A stretch of DNA of 64,000 bases from contig NW_025408667.1 of assembly GCF_020360975.1 (NCBI RefSeq), forward strand, positions 1,364,001 to 1,428,000, written 5' to 3'. Positions 50,001-60,216 of this stretch are shown in pieces. The first letter of the stretch is position 1, and each line of letters begins with the position of its first letter. The stretch comes from Hirsutella rhossiliensis (lineage: Eukaryota; Ascomycota; Sordariomycetes; Hypocreales; Ophiocordycipitaceae). Both the position numbers and the translations under genes were made by a program. The notes beneath the pieces are model-generated. The model saw nothing but the letters and a program-made list of their open reading frames with translations. It was not told where the DNA came from and did not search any database.

Positions 50001-51111
50001 GGGACCGGCGGGTGAAAAGGGTCCACCACACCCTCAGGTCAGGACGCCGACGAGCCCGATCAAAAGCAGCATGGACTTTCCTCCCGTCTCGCCGGCCCTC
50101 AGTCGCGAACGCTATCAGCCCCGCGAGGCCGCCGTTGACAACCGGGGAGACAGTTCGGACCTGATCGACTTTATCCGCCAAGGCCCTCCAATCGCGGCGA
50201 GCAATCATCGGATCCCCCGTCACGTGGCCCCATTCCGTTCCACCATGGACTCGGATCAGCTGGCTGGAGCCATCGGTGGCATGGCTGTCGACGCCAACAT
50301 CCCCGAGATTCGGTATAGCCAAGGCTCGACCAATATGACGGAGACCTCGATGCCCTCGATGCAGTCCTCGATCAACTCCAACTCTGCTCTGCTCAACAAC
50401 AAGGGTGCGCCGGGTCCAAGCGCAGGCTTCGACGACGAAGCGCCCATGCCGAAGCGAAAGCAGCGGCGCGTCCGCGATCCCTACGCAATTGACTTGAGTG
50501 ACGAGGAAGATGAGGACGAGGGCTTCGCAGAAACTCCCAGGCCTCCCGCTAGGAAAGAGGAGAGCTTGGCAGAGTTCCTGCGCAACTACGAGCCCCCGCC
50601 CGAGCCCCCATCCGAGCCTCCTCGTTTGCCCAGGAAGAAGTCGAGCGCGCCGAGCCTCATCGGCAGATTCACCCGCAACGGCAATCGAGAAAACAAGGAC
50701 TCCAACGGGCCTAGCGGCCCGCCGAAGAGTGCCTCCGCGAAGCAAGAGGTGCCACCTTTCAATAGCCGAGCGACCGGCAGAGGCGGCTACATTCCCATAC
50801 AAGTCAACATGCCCCCGGGTTATGACAAGTATGGGTCCACAGACAACGGCCAAATGAGCCGGCCGCGCATGACGTCGACAACCCCATCCGCGGGCCATGT
50901 CCCGATGAAGAAGTTTGAGCCTCGCGAAGCCGTTGTGAGCAAAAGTCAGACATCCGACCTGGCTGCATTCCTTCGGGACTCTGCGCCGCCTGACATGGCC
51001 CCCAGAGGTCCTGCTCGGCGGGCGTCGGCCAGCCGGAACTCGTCGCGTCAGGACGATGGCAACGGCCTCTCCAAGATGTTTGGGCGGAAGAAGAAGGCCA
51101 GTGCGACGTGA
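47061..51111 (+). CDS. Large mostly disordered protein with a histone-fold-like N-terminal region
   Basis: Two exons, 47061-49631 and 49693-51111 (3,990 nt, 1,329 aa). The start is the first in-frame ATG, in CATCATGGC context. Residues 87-145 (DALQLVNAFLDQLLFNFLQV) form a predicted helix-loop-helix. Residues 215-295 resemble histone H2A alpha2 onward: SPAAAIFLTSVLEYMGELTL, then a helix ending DRTLGRLWRGWKKR, where H2A has its C-terminal LLG-type segment. An acidic stretch (about 185-200) separates the two. The remaining 1,000 residues are Ser/Pro/Arg-rich and disordered, with an acidic patch (SDEEDEDEG). Four copies of a short motif, (D/S)LxxFL(R)xxxPP, lie in the second exon (see findings). 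Relatives in other fungi carry vague names; I know of no established function. A chromatin or scaffolding role is only inference. Confidence 0.85.
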
Positions 51112-52726
51112 AGCCCTACATCGTACCACACCAGGCGCTCGCAGTGTGGAACATTTCTTTGCATTACATCTCTTTGACGACTTTACCAACTACTTACGAC
51201 CTTTCTGCCTCCATGGTTGCAATGTGCCTTGACGACATCGGAATTAATTCTCTGCTCTGGCCTTGACAACGGCCTTGGCCCAACCATAGGTTTCATTTAC
51301 AAGTTTTCACTTTCTCTACTGCTTTCTGAATACCCGGGGCCATCCCCGCAGTCTGTGTCTCGCGGGCCTGAGCTGCTTCTTTTGTGTGGTTTGAAGGCAG
51401 GATTTTGTTGGGGAATCCTATGGCATATCGGCTTGGCTTTTTCATTGATGTTGTGAGGGCCTGGTAAAGGAGAGGGGAGGGCGGACATTTGGGGGCTTCA
51501 ACTCGGTTTGCGGCCATCTACTAATGCATGACCTGTTTGACTGAGCGCCATTGCGTCAGGTGGAAGGGACGGGGGAGCGTAAATTGGGACATTTGCTCAA
51601 ATTATATCCGTATATCAATCTATATCTGGACTCGCGATTGACAAGCTGCGCGTAAGGAGGCAACGAATCGACGTGAAGAACCTAGAGCGCCATCCTTCTC
51701 TTGGTGATGGTGCACAACGGGCTCAACAGACGGATGGGTTGTTTGCCGCAAACTGGCGCTCATGCCAGCTTGTCCGCCTCCAGAATCCTCATGGCGGCGC
51801 CGACGATGACGCACCAGGATTTTGCCCCTTGTCGTCTCCTTGGTTGCCTGGAGCCACCCAAGAATAGAGCAGGCTTGCTCTATGGTCCTTGCTGCGAAGC
51901 GTAGATGGAGAAAGGTGAATTATGCACGTCGTTTTCTTTTCTTTTCGCTCTCGCCTCTTTTGTTGGGAGAGACGGGAAGAAAGAGGGTCTGTGGGAGGGG
52001 TTTCGTGGTGACTTCGTCTCGTAATACGGGCAGTCAGGGGCACCAGACAAGCAGTTTTGGCCCCGACACGTGTGGAAGCCATCCTCGTTGCTTACAATAC
52101 AAAACAGCGTCCGCAGCGCAAAGAAATCCAGCAAGTACGACGGACAACCCGGCAGAACAAGCAGCACGGCGCTCCCCACGACATGCACTTCATTAGCTGC
52201 CCGGGGCAAACGCAGCCACCCTTTGCCTTGATCCATCCGCCCGTCATTATCATCCAGCGCCAATGGCAGCGTCCACCGACTGAGGGGACGGGGTTCAGAG
52301 AGGAGAGGGGTGGACTTTGACGAGCGGTAAAAGGAAATTGATATTGGTTTCGATAGAGGCAAAAGAAGAAAAAAACGCCAGAGACGGGCTTCCTAGCCGC
52401 TCTCACCGACCAGAAAGCAGACCTACCAAAACACCATGCTAGCCAGCCTCGCCCACATGGCAACAATTCAAAACAAAAAGGAAAAAAACGGGGACGGGGG
52501 AACTTGCTTGGAAAAGACGGCTCACAAAGCCCCTGGCCTGCAAAACAGCGTCATAGCGATATCCCCGAGCCGACTGCTACGTCCACTCCGCGGCAAGCCT
52601 CCACACCCACGGGGTGCAACATTCCGTTGCCGTGGGTACGTTTGTTGAGAAACGCAGGTCTGGATCTGATTCCAAGCGCAGAGGGGCGTTCCAGCGCAGA
52701 GAGGGGGGCGAGGCAATCAGAAGGCA
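51112..52726. other. Convergent intergenic region upstream of maf1 stop
   Basis: 1.6 kb between the histone-fold-like gene (plus) and maf1 (minus). It would hold two 3' UTRs. No gene is seen; open frames are mixed sequence. Confidence 0.55.
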
Positions 52727-53825
52727 TCAAATCTCCATCCGCCCGGCAATGTCCTCACTCATCAGTCTCTCGTTGCATTTGCCAGGCTCCTGGCTGTCGT
52801 CATCGTCGTCAGGCTCCTCGTAGTCCTCGTCCAGCTCCGGGAAATAATCGTCGTCCGAAAAGGGCACCAGGTCGCCATCCGATCCGCGGTTCCAGAACAA
52901 GCCATCGTCGGGGGGGCCCTCGTCGTCCTCGTAGGGAGGCACCAGTTCGGCATCGCGGTCACCGAGCCAGTACCTGGCGCGCTTCTTGGCGCCTTCCGAG
53001 TCAAAGTCGGTCTGCCGCTTGTGCTGGCCGAGCTTTGTGGGCCGCAGCGTCGGACTCGTGGACGAGATGACGGGGACAACGCGGACGTAGAGATAGGCCA
53101 CCCGCTTCAGGGCTCGGTTGAAGAAGAAGTAGTGCACCGCCCAGATGGCGCTCTCGTCCTCCTCGAACGGGTCGGGATCGGGGTGGTAACTGAAGATGGT
53201 GCACTCGTTAAGCCGCATTTCCTTGTCAATCAGTGACCAGCACCGGGGGCCCCAAACCGAGTTCAGGTTACTGCCGGGCGAGGAGTCAAGCGACGTCGCT
53301 TCCAGGCCGGGTCGCACGTTCTGCAGGATGGAATCCAGGTTGATCATGACGCGCCGCAGATTCCGCTCGCGCTTGAAGTCGCCGGGCCGCAGAACATGAG
53401 AGAAGTCGTAGTGAGGATGGCTCGCGTTGAGCGTCGCAATCAGATAGGCAAAAGTGCGGCGACTCGAGAGCTCCGACAGGGGGCCAAAGGCGCTCGAGGT
53501 CGAGAAGAGCTGCATGCTGGGCGACGTGGCAAGCATCTGTTCGCGGTCGGGCGGAGACAGGCTGGCGCCGAGCTTCAAGAGCGCGGCATGCTGGGAGCTG
53601 AGGTCTTTGTCGATGTTCTTGTAGAGTTTCTTGTCGGAGCCGGTCGACTTGGTCGTGTAGAGATCGCAGCCGCCCGTGACGTTGCAGTCGGGCGTGTTGA
53701 AGTTGAGCGCGCTCGTGACGGCTTCGAAGTCGCGCACCGGGAGGTACTGCGAGACGAGTTAGCATGTGGATGGCGCACTCATGCAGCGCCAAGGCGGAGG
53801 AGGATTGAGATGCGCTCACCTTCAT
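52727..53825 (-). CDS. maf1: Maf1, repressor of RNA polymerase III
   Basis: Two exons, 53825-53820 and 53746-52727 (1,026 nt, 341 aa). Maf1 binds Pol III in the nucleus and shuts down tRNA and 5S transcription under stress and TOR inhibition. The first exon is only ATGAAG, and the splice gives MKYLPVRDFEAVTSALNF. The conserved boxes are present: FAYLIATLNASHPHYDFSHV, then WSLIDKEMRLNECTIFSYHP and DESAIWAVHYFFFNRALKRV followed by AYLYVR. Between them a Ser-rich stretch (GLEATSLDSSPGSNLNSVWG) suits regulation by phosphorylation. The C-terminus has an acidic tail (SDDDYFPELDEDYEEPDDDD), common in fungal Maf1. A basic KRARYW-type motif may be a nuclear signal (inference). Confidence 0.95.
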
Positions 53826-54942
53826 CGTGTCTGCAAGCAAAGTTGGATAGCCGATGGTGAGAGACAAGAGGGCGGAAGAGAGGCGCGTTGTCGAAGGGAA
53901 CAAAAGCGCTGGGTTTGAGGACCCGACAGCTGTCAGGTGGGCCGCGATTGCGTCAGTGCACAGGTGTCTGTTCAGCGCACGCGCGCAAGTGCAAGCGAGG
54001 CGTCGTGGCCGGGGGCGCCGATGACGACGGGGTCGGTTCGGTGCGAGATGATTGTTGCGTCGCGTCTGCCGGTCGAGCTGCCGCTTGCTGCGCGCGAGAT
54101 GGAAGCCCTGGGTGCGTCTGTTGCTAGACGACGTGTCTAGCGGCGAGGGTTGGCAGGCATCGCGTGATTCGGAATCGGAAGGGCGGGGATGGTGAGAATG
54201 CCAAGCGGGAGCGAGCGGTTCATTGAGGTGGAGGAGCGGCGATGGCTGACGACGGATCCGTGGGCCATGACCCTTTCGGGTACCGCAAACCAAGGTACCT
54301 CGAGCGGCCGGCTAATGCGTGGCGTGACATTGTCAACAGGTATCTCTTCTCGGCAGCCACCCAAGCCGGACAGCCCTGAATCGGCGCCGATTAGCGGTCC
54401 TCAGCTGCCATGCGTCGCACCACCTTTCGTGCCAGCATCTGCTGTGAGCCCGCCAGTATGGTTGCCATTTCGATGCCGCGACGTGGAACCGAGTATGGAC
54501 TCGATAGGCAACCATGCAACAGCCCGTCGACCGACAGGAAATATCCAAAGGCCAGTAGCTGCTCGTCTCTTGATATGAATGAGCATGGTTTTCCATTCTC
54601 AAAGATCTATAGACACCCAAAGCCATCCGGGGCTGCTGACCCCATCGCCAAAAGACCATGGAGACGACCACGCCCCATCCCTTTCGTGCCCTCTCTTCTA
54701 CGCCGAAGAGATCCGATACCGATGCTCAGAGCATGCCCGCGTCCCTGAGAGTCTGTTCGATAGCGAGAGAGGCCTGTCAAACCCGTGTTAATGTCAAGCT
54801 CCCTCTGAACCCCCGAACCCCCGCCAGTGTATCCCCCTCTTGTCTATGCGGCTTGAACGTGGTGGGTGGTATTATAATGTTGAGTGGCATCGCCAGCATC
54901 CGTGTAGTAAAGTGTTCCATCGAGAAGGAGGAGGTGCAGCCG
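53826..54942. other. Intergenic region between maf1 and aps1
   Basis: 1.1 kb holding the maf1 promoter (left edge) and the aps1 3' side. No gene or RNA is recognised. Confidence 0.55.
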
Positions 54943-55725
54943 TTACATCAACCGGGTGATCTCTTCCTCGACCTTTTCGTCAGGCAGCTCAAGCGTCAGC
55001 GGCAACGTGGTGTCGACGTGTGCGCAAACGCAAGAGGGATGCCTCCTGGCGAACGGCGACCTAGGAGACGAGACTTGACTGAGAGCCACTCACCTCCATG
55101 TCCTCGAGTGAGTCTTGCTGCCCTATGCACCGCAGCACATTCTTCTTGCTGCTTTCCTGCAGCTCGCCAGCCAGCAAAAGCTCGTCGAGGATGTAATATG
55201 CCTTTGTAAAGGAGAAGATGATGTCCAACTCGCACACGTTTCCGTAGTACTTGTCCATCTGCTCGACGTATCGGTGGATGATCTCGAGGGTGATGAGCTC
55301 GTTGTCTTCGGATGAGCAGCCAGCGATGAAGAAAAGGGAGGCATATCGTCGGTATACGATCTTCGTGTCTAGGCCAGGGAGCAAGAGTGTCAGTCTGGCG
55401 GTGAGTGAAGAGCATCATGACGGGGCACCGGACCTTTGTACTCGAGGAAATTGCACATGCGAGTTCGACGTGCGAGGACCAGCTGCGTCACGTCCTTGAC
55501 AATCTTGGCCTTGTCCTTGGGAGACAGGGTCGTGAACCATTTGGCAAGGCGCTGCGAGAAGGTCAGTCAACCGTGTCATTGGTTCGCTCCGGCCCTGTGT
55601 GTGCGTGGATATGGGACGCACCACTTTGCCCTGGCGGGACAGCAGGATGAGGTATCTTGCGGCCACATGTTAGCATGAATGGCCAGAGAGCCACGTCGGC
55701 GATGGGATGCTCACTGAATCGCCAT
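54943..55725 (-). CDS. aps1: AP-1 clathrin adaptor sigma subunit
   Basis: Five exons: 55725-55715, 55655-55622, 55551-55434, 55368-55094, 54972-54943 (468 nt, 155 aa). The small subunit of the AP-1 complex, which sorts cargo between trans-Golgi and endosomes. The assembled protein starts [20 protein letters not shown] and contains [20 protein letters not shown], then [20 protein letters not shown] and [20 protein letters not shown], the clathrin adaptor small-chain signature region. It ends with QQDSLEDME joined to VEEEITRLM. The last acceptor (GAAAAG at 54978-54973) was chosen because it keeps frame and gives the expected length; an alternative is read-through for nine more codons to a stop at 55061. 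Four introns in 468 coding nt is dense. Confidence 0.9.
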
Positions 55726-56664
55726 TGTGACGATCACATCCGCATCACCGAGCGGAGCCTGGCATGCGGGAAGCGTGGTGCCTGGGGAAGAAGAAGAGTT
55801 GGACGCGGAGTGGATTTCTTGCGTCTTCAACAAGCCAGTCCTGGGTGAATTTTGGCCGGTCGGTGACGAGCGCCGCCCGCACCTTCGGCGGGCGGCGAAT
55901 CCTGCCTGGAAGGGGTTTCTCCGAGCCAGCCGGCCCAGCCACAGACCCATTCGGAGTTCCTAGACTCAGCAGGCTACAGTGGGGCTCGAGGACATGACCT
56001 GCGCCACGAGCCGCCGTCCTGACTGACGTTGGGTTTGTACGAGGCTCTCCATGTCCTGTGATGCAGTCACCGACTCTCTCAACCCACGAACGTTGGTTGG
56101 CCGTCCTTGAAGACACGGCCGTGTAGCCTCGATGGAGTCTTTCTTGCCCGTCCATTGTGCTTCGCTTTTCAAGCCGTGTCGAGCAACTCTCCCGGGTCGA
56201 CAACGCTTATAAGCTGACACGGTGCGTCTTACCCCTTCTGAAAGCTTACGGAATACGCATGCCATGGTCTGCTCGTGTCTGGTATAATCGTCGGCTAGTC
56301 GCACACTCACCCTTCGGCCCGTCGCTCCATATCTTCCTCAACCCGGCTTTTCCCAAGCGGCCTCTTCCCCCCGTTTTCAGCACCAAGCCATTGTATTACT
56401 AAGCCATCTCGCCTTTCCGGGACACCGGGATCCTGTAACAAAGGCTTCAGCTTCCAGCTGCCTCCATCGGTGCGAACGAAGGCTGACATATCAGGCATCC
56501 TAAGCCTCTCACGGTTCCAGTGCCATCTCGATTCGGATCCCCTCGTCCCTTTTTTTATATCTCGCCCCTTTCACCCTCCGAGCTCTGCTAGATCCCCGTT
56601 TCCGTCTCGTGGGTTTCGATCGTGGATTTTCTTCTGCGGGCTCCCCTCCGGCGCATTGCCCGTC
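55726..56664. other. Divergent promoter region, aps1 and the GCL regulatory subunit gene
   Basis: 0.9 kb between divergent start codons. C/T-rich leader (about 56530-56600) precedes the plus-strand gene. No other gene is seen. Confidence 0.55.
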
Positions 56665-57654
56665 ATGACCAAGATCGTCCTCTCAACGGGGTTTGTGCTA
56701 CCTCGAGCCCAATCCCTGCCCTCCAACCATGCGCGTCTTAGCTAACCGAACCCTGCCAGCAATGTCATGTCCGCCGGCGGCCCGCCGATTATTCGCAAAT
56801 CGGGCAGCAATACCAGATCCAACCTCGAGCTCGTCAGCTCCCTCCGCGACCACTTTGCCGCTGCGCGCCACGACTATGCGCCCGAGACCAACGGCTCCGA
56901 ATCGCCGCCCCGCGCGCCCGTAGACGCATGGACGGAGCGCAACGGCAAGGCGCTGTACATTCCGCGCGTCCCCGTCAAGGCGGCTGGCTTGCGCGAGGAG
57001 GCGAGCCAGTACGAGATTACAGTCAAACTCTTCCTGCTCCCGGACACGCCCGTCGCGGAGCGCGAGCGGTACGCGCGGGAGGCGCTTGGGCTGGTGAGCA
57101 AGGAGCTCGGCGTGCAGACCATCGATCTGCTCGTCATATCCTTTCCCGGCATGTCCTTTGAAGGAAACTGCGAGTGGGAGGCAGACAAAATCAACGCACA
57201 GCAGGGTAACCTGGAAGACCAGCTCGCGACGTGGAAAGTGTTTGAAGAGCTGCACCGGCAAGGCGTCGCCAAGAAGCTCGGCGTAGCCGAGTTTGGCAGC
57301 GACCGGCTAGGCGAGTTTATCAAGAGGACGACGATCCGCCCAGCCGTCGACCAAATCAACCTTCGCGATTGTTGCAACGTACCGCCGCCGCTGAAGAAGC
57401 TCGCCGACGAAGCGGGCGTCGAGCTCAACGTGCACATTGACTGCACGGATATCCTGCCGCGCGGGACGCTGCGAGAGCTTCTGGGCCATGGCCCACAAGG
57501 CGCCGGCGTGCTGGCCGATGCCGCCCACAACGGCGTCGGCCTGCAGGGCGATATATTCCCACAGTGGGTGGTGCGGTACATGGCCTTTGTTCGCGATCGA
57601 GGAGTCATCGAAAACAAGGGGTATTTTGCCGGCGCGGAACTGTCCGAGCACTAG
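56665..57654 (+). CDS. Glutamate-cysteine ligase regulatory subunit (GCLM-like)
   Basis: Two exons, 56665-56690 and 56760-57654 (921 nt, 306 aa). An aldo-keto-reductase-like protein that partners the catalytic subunit of glutamate-cysteine ligase, the first step of glutathione synthesis in the cytosol. The splice gives MTKIVLSTGNVMSAGGPPII, the family start. TIDLLVISFPGMSFEGN, a family-typical KVFEELHRQGVAKKLGVAEF and PAVDQINLRDCCNVPPPLKK follow the AKR barrel order. It lacks an obvious catalytic Tyr/His set of true AKR enzymes, as expected for a regulatory subunit. Convergent with bud32, with 207 nt between the stops. Confidence 0.9.
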
Positions 57655-57861
57655 ATGACGGGCTGGTTACGTGACTTGATACGGTTTCTGGGCGAACACG
57701 ACGGCGAGCGGTTCGCGAGCAGCACACCCGGATGTTTCTTTGACTGTCGATTAGTATGGGTAGCAACAGCGAGCATGGTATCAAGGCTTTGGGAGGCAAA
57801 TTACTTGGAAAGTGTTGGGGACAGACAATTGACCAGTCTCAGGGCGGGGCTACTCCTTGCT

Positions 57862-58620
57862 TCAGCCGATCATGCTCCGTTTTCTACCTCTCATCCTGAC
57901 ATCTTCGAGCCTCTTGAGGACAATGGGGGCCTGCTTGAAAGACTGCCTGTACGCCTCGAGGACCTCGCCAAAGACGCACTCGGCGCGCGGGTGGGTGCTG
58001 CCAAAGGCGCGCTCGAGGACGTACAAGTCGACGGCGCGATCCTCGTCCTGGACACTGCCGCTGGCGAGGCCGAGGTCGATGATGATGATGTCTCCGTCGA
58101 GGGCGTCTTTGGCGCCCGTGGCCGGCGGGCTCAGCATCATGTTGCTCGTCGTCAGGTCGCCGTGCACGAAGCCAACCTTGTGCATCTGGCCGAGGGCAGC
58201 GCCGATGCGACGCATAAGGCCCTTGAGAGGCTCGTCGTCGTCGATGCCCTGGGTCCTGCCGCCCAACCACTCGTTGATGTTGACGCGAACAGGCGTGCCG
58301 TGTATCCACTCGAGCATGAGCCAGCCGGCACTCTCGTCGACGGCGTAGACGGCGGGCACGCGGACGCCGTCCCTGCGGCACTTTGCCAAGATGCGTGCCT
58401 CGGACAGAATGCGGTGCTTGGTCAGGCGCTGGTCGAGAATCGGGTGCCTCCACGGCTTGGGCGGGCGGTATTTGAGGGCGCAGGGGACGTCGGGCTGCAG
58501 ATACGTCGTCTTGTAGAGACGCCCTTCGGCCCCTTGGGCGACGAGCGAAGGCGGCGTCGACGCGGGGTGCTCGAGGATGGGCGGGAGGGGGAAAGTCGGC
58601 GCTGGCGAGTCGGTCGCCAT
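57862..58620 (-). CDS. bud32: Bud32/PRPK kinase of the EKC/KEOPS complex
   Basis: Single exon, 252 aa, the usual compact size. Atypical small kinase/ATPase of KEOPS, needed for the t6A modification of tRNA and for telomere upkeep. Blocks seen: the short glycine-poor loop LVAQGAEGRLYKT, lysine in PCALKYRPPKPWRHPILDQR, the RLTKHRILSEARIL helix, the catalytic loop FVHGDLTTSNMML, the metal site IIIIDLGLAS (DLG in place of the common DFG), AVDLYVLERAFGSTHP, and the basic C-terminal tail VRMRGRKRSMIG that is diagnostic of Bud32. The start at 58620 is chosen because the family starts just before the Pro-rich leader; an in-frame extension up to 58779 looks like 5' UTR. Confidence 0.94.
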   Translation of the reverse strand: MATDSPAPTFPLPPILEHPASTPPSLVAQGAEGRLYKTTYLQPDVPCALKYRPPKPWRHPILDQRLTKHRILSEARILAKCRRDGVRVPAVYAVDESAGWLMLEWIHGTPVRVNINEWLGGRTQGIDDDEPLKGLMRRIGAALGQMHKVGFVHGDLTTSNMMLSPPATGAKDALDGDIIIIDLGLASGSVQDEDRAVDLYVLERAFGSTHPRAECVFGEVLEAYRQSFKQAPIVLKRLEDVRMRGRKRSMIG

Positions 58621-59009
58621 GATGAAAAGGGCCCGGCGCGATGCGGGATTGTTGTATATATTTCGTGTGCGGATGTTGCGAGGTTTGGCGTGCCTGTCCG
58701 CGAGGAGGACGCTGGGGTGCTGACAAGGTAAGGTTACTACCTCGCCGTGGGCAGAATTTCTCGGCCAATCAAAAGTCACGACAAACTACACCCGGAAGAC
58801 TCTTTCTTTGACAGCTCAACCCTGGATCCACGACCAGCCTTTTGATGGCTATTTTCTCCAAGTAGTTTATTGCGTTGCGCATCAAAGTATTGCGTGCTTG
58901 TCTTCTCTCTACATCGACGACTCTGTTGCCTCCGCCGTCAGCCCCGTCTTCAGTCAGTTTTCACGCAGCTTCACATTCCGCCACTGGCTCCCGTCACCCG
59001 TGCTCTCAA
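58621..59009. other. Intergenic region between bud32 and the ART gene
   Basis: Holds the bud32 promoter and the 3' side of the ART gene. No gene is seen. Confidence 0.55.
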
Positions 59010-60216
59010 TCACTCAGATGCTTGCCAATCTTCCAAATTGAGGGCTCCGCTCCATACCAGGCTTGGATATGGCCTTCTCGTGCCTAGCCACTTGTTCAAA
59101 CAAGCGTAGTTTGTATTTTGCAGCCACAGGCGAGTGTCAATAAGGCGTATCGACACCCAGATACCTAGAGAAAGAAAAATCAAGTCAAGATGCGGCACAT
59201 GTGAGATACCGAGCTTCTCGACAGCCACCAAACGCACCTTGAATCTTGAAGTCGTCTGCTGCGACGGGATGTGGCACGGGTGTTTGGATTAGGAGGAGTC
59301 CAGATAGTGACTGTAGAGGAACCTTGGCTTGTCCGAACACGACCGTCAAATTGACGTCTACAGAAGCCGTCTGTCCTCGCGAGGCATCGTTAAAGAGACT
59401 AATATCGCTTTTCTCTGAGCCGAATCTAACGCCAATTGCGTCCTCGGTTCCGGCGTAGAAATCATTGGCGAGCTGAACACGAAGCTTTAAGGAATCGAAC
59501 CTAGTGGCAGATGCCAGATAGTCCGATCCATGCTCCAATGCTGAGTCTCTTGGCACACACTCGCTAAACAGCTGACGTTTCTTGAAGCTCAAGCAGTCGG
59601 CCATGAAACGCCAGGGATCCTCGTGCCAGGCAGGATGTCCCACCGGAAACCCAGCAAGCTGGGGTTGCGCACCGCCTGTTCGGCGGGAATCGAACAGTTC
59701 CGACCGATAATCGGGATTCTCAACGTAGTCCATCTCATCGCCGTTTCTGTACTCGGTCCATCCAAGGACCTGGATCCAGCGTACGCCAGCGATTGCCGCG
59801 AATTCCTCCTCGTCTGGATACGGATAATATGGTCCCAGCGAGGCAGCTGCGTCGACGATGTTTTCCGCTACGTGAATCCTGTAGATGTAGCCGGTCGCGT
59901 CCAGGTCATCAAGAAGGTGCTGCTCGGCGAAATCACCACTGGCAGTTGTGGAAACGAAGCCCGAATTGTCCCGACTGGTGTGGGATGACGTGCCTTGGAC
60001 GTGGTTGAACAAGCTAAAGTCTGCGCGCAACGCAGTCGGCCGAGTTCGATTCATGCCTCGAGGCCAGAACCCGCCCTGGAGCCTCGCTTGTTGAGGCCTC
60101 AGGGTATCGGCGCGGTAAACGACGGTGATTTCTGGTCCAGGGGGCTGAGAATAGGTAGGGATGGGCCACCAAAAGAGGTAGACGAGGCATAAGAGCCGGA
60201 GATGTCGACTAAGCAT
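59010..60216 (-). CDS. Secreted ADP-ribosyltransferase, heat-labile enterotoxin A-chain type
   Basis: Two exons, 60216-59238 and 59164-59010, about 377 aa. The first in-frame ATG is 60216. Residues 1-23 form a signal peptide ending near PTYSQ. The R-S-E class catalytic pattern is visible: Arg in VVYRADT (R35), the STS-like FVSTTASG (S89-T91), and the E-x-E pair in PDEEEFAAIAGV (E136, E138). Two cysteines (C208, C220) bracket a basic stretch, reminiscent of a cleavable disulfide loop. The C-terminal third looks like a separate beta-rich domain (RVQLANDFYAGTEDAIG). If the intron at 59237-59165 (GTGCGT donor, CTCTAG acceptor) is ignored, the frame stops at 59185-59187 after 344 residues; the spliced form fits the fungal family better, in my reading. 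Proteins of this family are expanded in Hypocreales and act on host or competitor targets in some species; the target here is unknown. No binding-subunit gene is nearby. Confidence 0.85.

Noticed and set aside
47061..51111. Reading the large Ser-rich protein as a cell-wall flocculin
   Set aside because: No signal peptide, no GPI site and no Flo domain; the histone-fold-like segment argues for an intracellular protein.
52504..53070. 188-codon plus-strand frame
   Set aside because: Antisense to the acidic 3' part of maf1, which explains the open frame.
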